Positions 61,021-64,000 of a DNA stretch of 64,000 nucleotides are shown here, one piece after another. The DNA is from Streptococcus mitis. GTDB taxonomy: Bacteria; Bacillota; Bacilli; Lactobacillales; Streptococcaceae. Each line of letters starts with the position of its first letter. The first letter of the stretch is position 1. The stretch is taken from contig NZ_JPFV01000011.1 in the NCBI RefSeq assembly GCF_000722685.1, forward strand, positions 186,001 to 250,000. Reading direction: 5' to 3'. The notes under the pieces were generated by a model, which did no database searches, was not told the origin of the DNA, and saw only the letters and a program-made list of their open reading frames with translations. The position numbers and the translations under genes are program-made.

Positions 61021-61278
61021 ATGTTCAAAGATTTTATCCAATCAATTTATGAAAAAGTTTATATTATCAATTTTGATAAATGTTCTCAAATACCTTGTTT
61101 GACTAATGATGAGCTGAAAAATCTTGGGAAATGGTATGTCTCGACCGGTAAAGAATGGATTTGCCATTCAGACTATGAGCTGGAAGAATTTAAAAATATC
61201 TTTTTAAATTTTATCAGTCCTGAAGAACGGGATAATATCTCCTTTGATTCAGATTTTGTGCCGTTTCAACAATCATAA
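61021..61278 (+). CDS. Small hypothetical protein downstream of lacG
   Basis: An 85-residue reading frame (MFKDFIQSIYEKVYIINFDK ...), acidic and aromatic-rich, with three Cys, no signal peptide and no membrane segment. I do not recognise the family. GTGAGG sits 9-10 nt upstream of the ATG, and it lies between lacG and a bidirectional terminator in the lac direction, so it may be the last gene of lacTFEG. I recall an unnamed gene at the same place in pneumococcal lac clusters, which supports it being real. Confidence 0.6.
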   Translation: MFKDFIQSIYEKVYIINFDKCSQIPCLTNDELKNLGKWYVSTGKEWICHSDYELEEFKNIFLNFISPEERDNISFDSDFVPFQQS

Positions 61279-61316
61279 AGAATCTAGGAAACTCTTTGTA
61301 AAAATCTTCATCAAAA

Positions 61317-61360
61317 AAATGCGTCATATTAAGATTCTTATTTTCTTGATATGACGCATT
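61317..61360. terminator. Bidirectional terminator between the lacG operon and lacR
   Basis: AATGCGTCATAT and ATATGACGCATT form a perfect 12-bp stem, with A residues on the left and T residues on the right, serving both convergent genes. Confidence 0.85.
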
Positions 61361-61383
61361 TTATATTTTATCAATCCTCAGTT

Positions 61384-62151
61384 TTATGGTTTAGAAAGAA
61401 TAATTTTTGTTTGTTTTGAAAGTTGTTCAAACGTTTCTTTGCTCAGTTTAGAATCTGAAACGATGGTATCAATATCAGAGATATTGTAGAAGGTATAGAA
61501 ATCAAATTTATTGAACTTACTATTGTCAGCTAGTAAGTATTTTTTATTGGAATTATTGAGGGCGATGCGTTGGGATTCACCTTCCTCTTCACTAAAGGTC
61601 GCAATCGCATTGTCCTTAATACCATTACAGCTAACGAAGGCTTTAGAAAATTGAAGATTAGCCAAGTTTTGCAAGGTTAGTGTTCCCACAAAGGCTCCAG
61701 TAATAGAGCGATAGTTTCCACCGATTAAAATCAAATCTGTTAGTTTTCGTTCGTTTAAGATGAGAAAGACTGGTAAACTGTTTGTTACAACACGAATATT
61801 ATCAATTGGAAGTTCACGGGCAAAAGATTCCAAGGTTGTACCTGGGCCAATAAAAATGGTTTCTCCTTCATCAATTAAATGGCCTGCAAAACGGCTGATT
61901 TCTTGTTTTTCTGCAATCTGTAAGCTTTGTTTTTCAGTATTGGAACGTTCATTATTTAAAATGGAACCTGTGCGAATTTTTTCAGCTCCACCGTGAACCC
62001 GAACAAGTAAATCTTTATCAGCTAACTCTTGCAAGTAGCGTCTAGCAGTCATATCTGATACATCCAAGCGAGTCATGATTTCTTTTACAGTAATAGTTCC
62101 CTTTGTATTTACCGTTTCTAGAATATTATCTAGTTTTTCCTGCTTTAGCAT
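61384..62151 (-). CDS. lacR: Lactose phosphotransferase system repressor LacR (DeoR family)
   Basis: The 255-residue DeoR-type protein has the winged helix TVKEIMTRLDVSDMTARRYLQEL and RVHGGAEKIR, and a sugar-phosphate sensor domain (IFIGPGTTLESFAREL, VVTNSLPVFLIL). In related bacteria LacR represses lac genes and is released by tagatose-6-phosphate. The ATG at 62151 is preferred to the GTG at 62160 because AGAGGTGA fits it. It is placed at the far end of the lac block, convergent to it. Its targets are probably the TGTTTG-type motifs before lacA and gatA. Confidence 0.93.
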   Translation of the reverse strand: MLKQEKLDNILETVNTKGTITVKEIMTRLDVSDMTARRYLQELADKDLLVRVHGGAEKIRTGSILNNERSNTEKQSLQIAEKQEISRFAGHLIDEGETIFIGPGTTLESFARELPIDNIRVVTNSLPVFLILNERKLTDLILIGGNYRSITGAFVGTLTLQNLANLQFSKAFVSCNGIKDNAIATFSEEEGESQRIALNNSNKKYLLADNSKFNKFDFYTFYNISDIDTIVSDSKLSKETFEQLSKQTKIILSKP

Positions 62152-62238
62152 CGTTATCACCTCTATTTCTATTACTATTTTATCATAAAGTGTTCAATCA
62201 ATCAATTTAAAAAACAAAAGAAAACAAAAACAAAAATA

Positions 62239-62266
62239 CCATGGTTGTTTTAAACAAACCATGATA
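62239..62266 (-). terminator. nrdF terminator
   Basis: ATGGTTGTTT and AAACAAACCAT pair at the nrdF 3' side; an A-rich stretch on the plus strand reads as T on the minus strand. Confidence 0.75.
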
Positions 62267-62293
62267 TTCGTTATCAGTTCTGGAATAATTGAG

Positions 62294-63256
62294 TTAGTCC
62301 AAACCGTAGTTGTAGTCATCGTCTTGCATGGCTTCAACTTCACCAAGGAGGTAACCATTTCCGACTTGAGAGAAGAAGTCGTGGTTGGAAGTTCCTGTTG
62401 AAATACCGTTCATAACGATTGGGTTGACATCATCAGCTGAGTCTGGGAAGAGTGGATCTTGTCCCAGGTTCATGAGCGCCTTGTTAGCATTGTAGCGAAG
62501 GAAGGTTTTGACTTCTTCCGTCCAACCAACACCGTCATAGAGGCTTTCTGTATAGCCTTCTTCATTCTCGTAAAGAGTATAGAGCAGATCGTACATCCAT
62601 TCTTTGAGTTTTTCTTGCTCTTCTTCAGGCAATTCATTGAAACCAAGTTGGAATTTGTAACCAATGTAGGTTCCGTGAACAGATTCATCACGAATAATCA
62701 GTTTGATGATTTCCGCAACGTTGGCTAGTTTGTTATTACCAAGGTAGTAGAGGGGAGTGAAGAAACCAGAGTAGAAGAGGAAGGTTTCAAGGAAAACGCT
62801 GGCTACTTTCTTTTCAAGTGGGTTACCGTTTAGGTAGATTTCGTTAACAATCTCAGCCTTCTTTTGTAGGTAAGGATTGGTATTGGTCCATTCGAAAATT
62901 TCTTCAATCTCAGCCTTGGTATTTAAGGTAGAAAAGATTGATGAATAAGATTTAGCGTGGACAGATTCCATAAATTGGATGTTATTGAAAACAGCTTCTT
63001 CGTGTGGTGTACGGATGTCTGCGCGAAGGGCTTGAACTCCAGTTTCAGATTGCATAGTGTCGAGAAGGGTTAAACCACCAAAGACTTTTCCAACTAAGTC
63101 TTTTTCTACACTTGATAGCTTTCTCCAGTCATCCAAGTCATTTGACAAGGGAATACGTGTATCAAGCCAGAATTGCTCCGTCAGTTTCTCCCAAGTTGAT
63201 TTGTCGATGACATCTTCGATGGCATTCCAGTTAATGGCTTTGTAGTAAGTTTCCAT
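62294..63256 (-). CDS. nrdF: Class Ib ribonucleotide reductase beta subunit NrdF
   Basis: The 320-residue subunit holds the dimetal (Mn or Fe) centre and tyrosyl radical used by NrdE to make deoxyribonucleotides under aerobic conditions. Metal-binding patterns include ESVHAKSYSS (E-x-x-H), IIRDESVHGTYIGYK (E-x-x-H), and FLETFLFYSGFFTPLYY. The ATG at 63256 (METYYKAINWN) is chosen since AGAAAGAG precedes it; upstream in-frame codons lack a site. It follows nrdE with a 198-nt gap containing a hairpin, so it may have its own promoter or be partially terminated. nrdH/nrdI are not seen in the window. Confidence 0.95.
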   Translation of the reverse strand: METYYKAINWNAIEDVIDKSTWEKLTEQFWLDTRIPLSNDLDDWRKLSSVEKDLVGKVFGGLTLLDTMQSETGVQALRADIRTPHEEAVFNNIQFMESVHAKSYSSIFSTLNTKAEIEEIFEWTNTNPYLQKKAEIVNEIYLNGNPLEKKVASVFLETFLFYSGFFTPLYYLGNNKLANVAEIIKLIIRDESVHGTYIGYKFQLGFNELPEEEQEKLKEWMYDLLYTLYENEEGYTESLYDGVGWTEEVKTFLRYNANKALMNLGQDPLFPDSADDVNPIVMNGISTGTSNHDFFSQVGNGYLLGEVEAMQDDDYNYGLD

Positions 63257-63334
63257 TTGAAATCTCTTTCTGTATATAATAATGCTGTTGTACAATCGTT
63301 TTTGCTTTATGATAATTCCTTTAGTGTATCGCAC

Positions 63335-63357
63335 AAAAAGTCGGAGAACCGACTTTT
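63335..63357 (-). terminator. Hairpin between nrdE and nrdF
   Basis: AAAAGTCGG and CCGACTTTT form a stem around AGAA. On the minus strand the right arm is followed by TTTTTGTGCG, so it can act as a terminator of nrdE or an attenuator ahead of nrdF. Confidence 0.7.
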
Positions 63358-63454
63358 ACATGTGCTTAGCTAGTTTATAAAATGTTTGATTAAGTTCTCT
63401 TTTGATGCTAGCTTACTAAACTTACAGAGAAATAGTAATTCCTTTGATTAAAAA

Positions 63455-64000
63455 CTAAATCACACAGCTTTCACATTGGTTAGCACCGACTTCTCCACCG
63501 TCGTCTGTAAAGGTACGGACGTAGTAGATAGACTTGATACCCTTGTTAAAGGCATAGTTACGAAGGATAGACAAGTCACGTGTTGTCTGTTTGTTTTCTT
63601 TCTTCCATTCGTAAAGACCTTTTGGAATGTCACTACGCATGAAGAGAGTAAGTGAAAGTCCTTGGTCTACGTGTTCAGTTGCAGCGGCGTAAACATCGAT
63701 GACTTTACGCATATCCATGTCGTAGGCAGAAGTGTAGTAAGGAATGGTTTCTGTTGATAAGCCAGCAGCAGGGTAGTAGATTTTCCCGATTTTCTTTTCT
63801 TGACGTTCTTCGATACGTTGTGTAATCGGATGGATAGAAGCAGAAACGTCATTGATGTAACTGATAGAACCATTTGGCGCTACAGCAAGGCGGTTTTGGT
63901 GGTAAAGACCATCTGCTTGAACCTTGTCACGAAGTTCAGCCCAGTCAGCAGCACTCGGAATAAAGACGTCTTTGAAGAGTTCTTTAACACGGTCTGATTT
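63455..64000 (-). CDS. nrdE: Class Ib ribonucleotide reductase alpha subunit NrdE (partial, C-terminal end)
   Basis: The last 181 codons of the catalytic subunit: KELFKDVFIPSAADW, APNGSISYINDVSASIHPI, YYPAAGLSTETIPYYTSAYDMD, and LYEWKKENKQTTRDLS. The redox C-terminal tail is ...GANQCESCVI, with the C-x-x-C pair that is re-reduced by NrdH-type glutaredoxin. YYVRT holds the conserved radical-transfer Tyr pair. The gene enters from the right edge of the window on the minus strand and precedes nrdF. Confidence 0.95.
   Translation of the reverse strand, partial: KSDRVKELFKDVFIPSAADWAELRDKVQADGLYHQNRLAVAPNGSISYINDVSASIHPITQRIEERQEKKIGKIYYPAAGLSTETIPYYTSAYDMDMRKVIDVYAAATEHVDQGLSLTLFMRSDIPKGLYEWKKENKQTTRDLSILRNYAFNKGIKSIYYVRTFTDDGGEVGANQCESCVI

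Overview
The window looks like a chromosomal segment from a Mitis-group Streptococcus (S. pneumoniae / S. mitis / S. oralis cluster). The reasons are low GC, strong AGGAGG-type ribosome binding sites, BOX and RUP intergenic repeats (typical of S. pneumoniae and close relatives), and near-identity from memory of many proteins to pneumococcal ones (Nox, SrtA, LacABCD, LacTFEG, LDH, GyrA). GyrA carries Gly at residue 114, which I recall as a natural variant of S. mitis-like strains, so a non-pneumococcal member is somewhat more likely. No phage, CRISPR array or plasmid backbone was seen.

Layout. 1-4.7 kb: FMN reductase (partial) and ApbE on the minus strand, NADH oxidase, and PLP synthase PdxS/PdxT (pdxT frameshifted). 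4.7-10.2 kb: a decayed, mobile-element-rich stretch with an IS1182-type remnant, a BOX, a 107-bp RUP, an intact IS3-family element, a frameshifted mntH, an IS1182-family element and tRNA-Ser(GGA). 10.3-16.4 kb: the fructose operon fruR-fruB-fruA, then ftsK. 16.4-20.1 kb: an ArgR-type regulator, a decayed duplicate of the 3' end of pepX, then pepX (frameshifted near its start). 20.4-31 kb: dnaE (frameshifted), pfkA-pyk, ldh, gyrA, srtA (frameshifted). 31.4-46 kb: two tandem formate/nitrite-type channels, an O-acetylhomoserine sulfhydrylase-type enzyme, a DUF2130 protein, truB, udk, xseA-xseB-ispA-tlyA-argR-recN, a metallophosphatase and lepA. 46-62 kb: a galactose/lactose block consisting of gatABC PTS, mutarotase, lacABCD, a reversed second lacAB pair (lacB2 broken), an Rrf2 regulator, an EamA transporter, a truncated methyltransferase, lacT-lacFE-lacG and lacR. 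62.2-64 kb: nrdF and the 3' end of nrdE (class Ib ribonucleotide reductase), minus strand.

How it fits together. Sugars enter through PTS systems (FruA, GatABC, LacEF). LacG splits lactose-6-phosphate. Galactose-6-phosphate passes through the tagatose route LacAB-LacC-LacD to triose phosphates, and PfkA, Pyk, LDH and Nox handle glycolysis and NADH. Perfect CcpA (cre) sites sit in the promoters of nox, fruR and gatA, and a weaker one lies upstream of the ldh promoter. LacR, LacT and FruR give local control.

The most notable observations are these. Five genes between 4.5 and 30.3 kb carry single-base losses in A/T homopolymers; dnaE is probably essential and srtA is well conserved, which points to sequence error or slippage as much as biology. 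There is a degenerate tandem duplication of the pepX 3' end. A two-copy 124-bp repeat plus a long hairpin lies between lacE and lacG. The lac locus is split by a reversed lacA2-lacB2 pair with its own strong promoter and operator-like palindrome. The ftsK promoter predicts an essentially leaderless mRNA. I found no convincing wholly new system.
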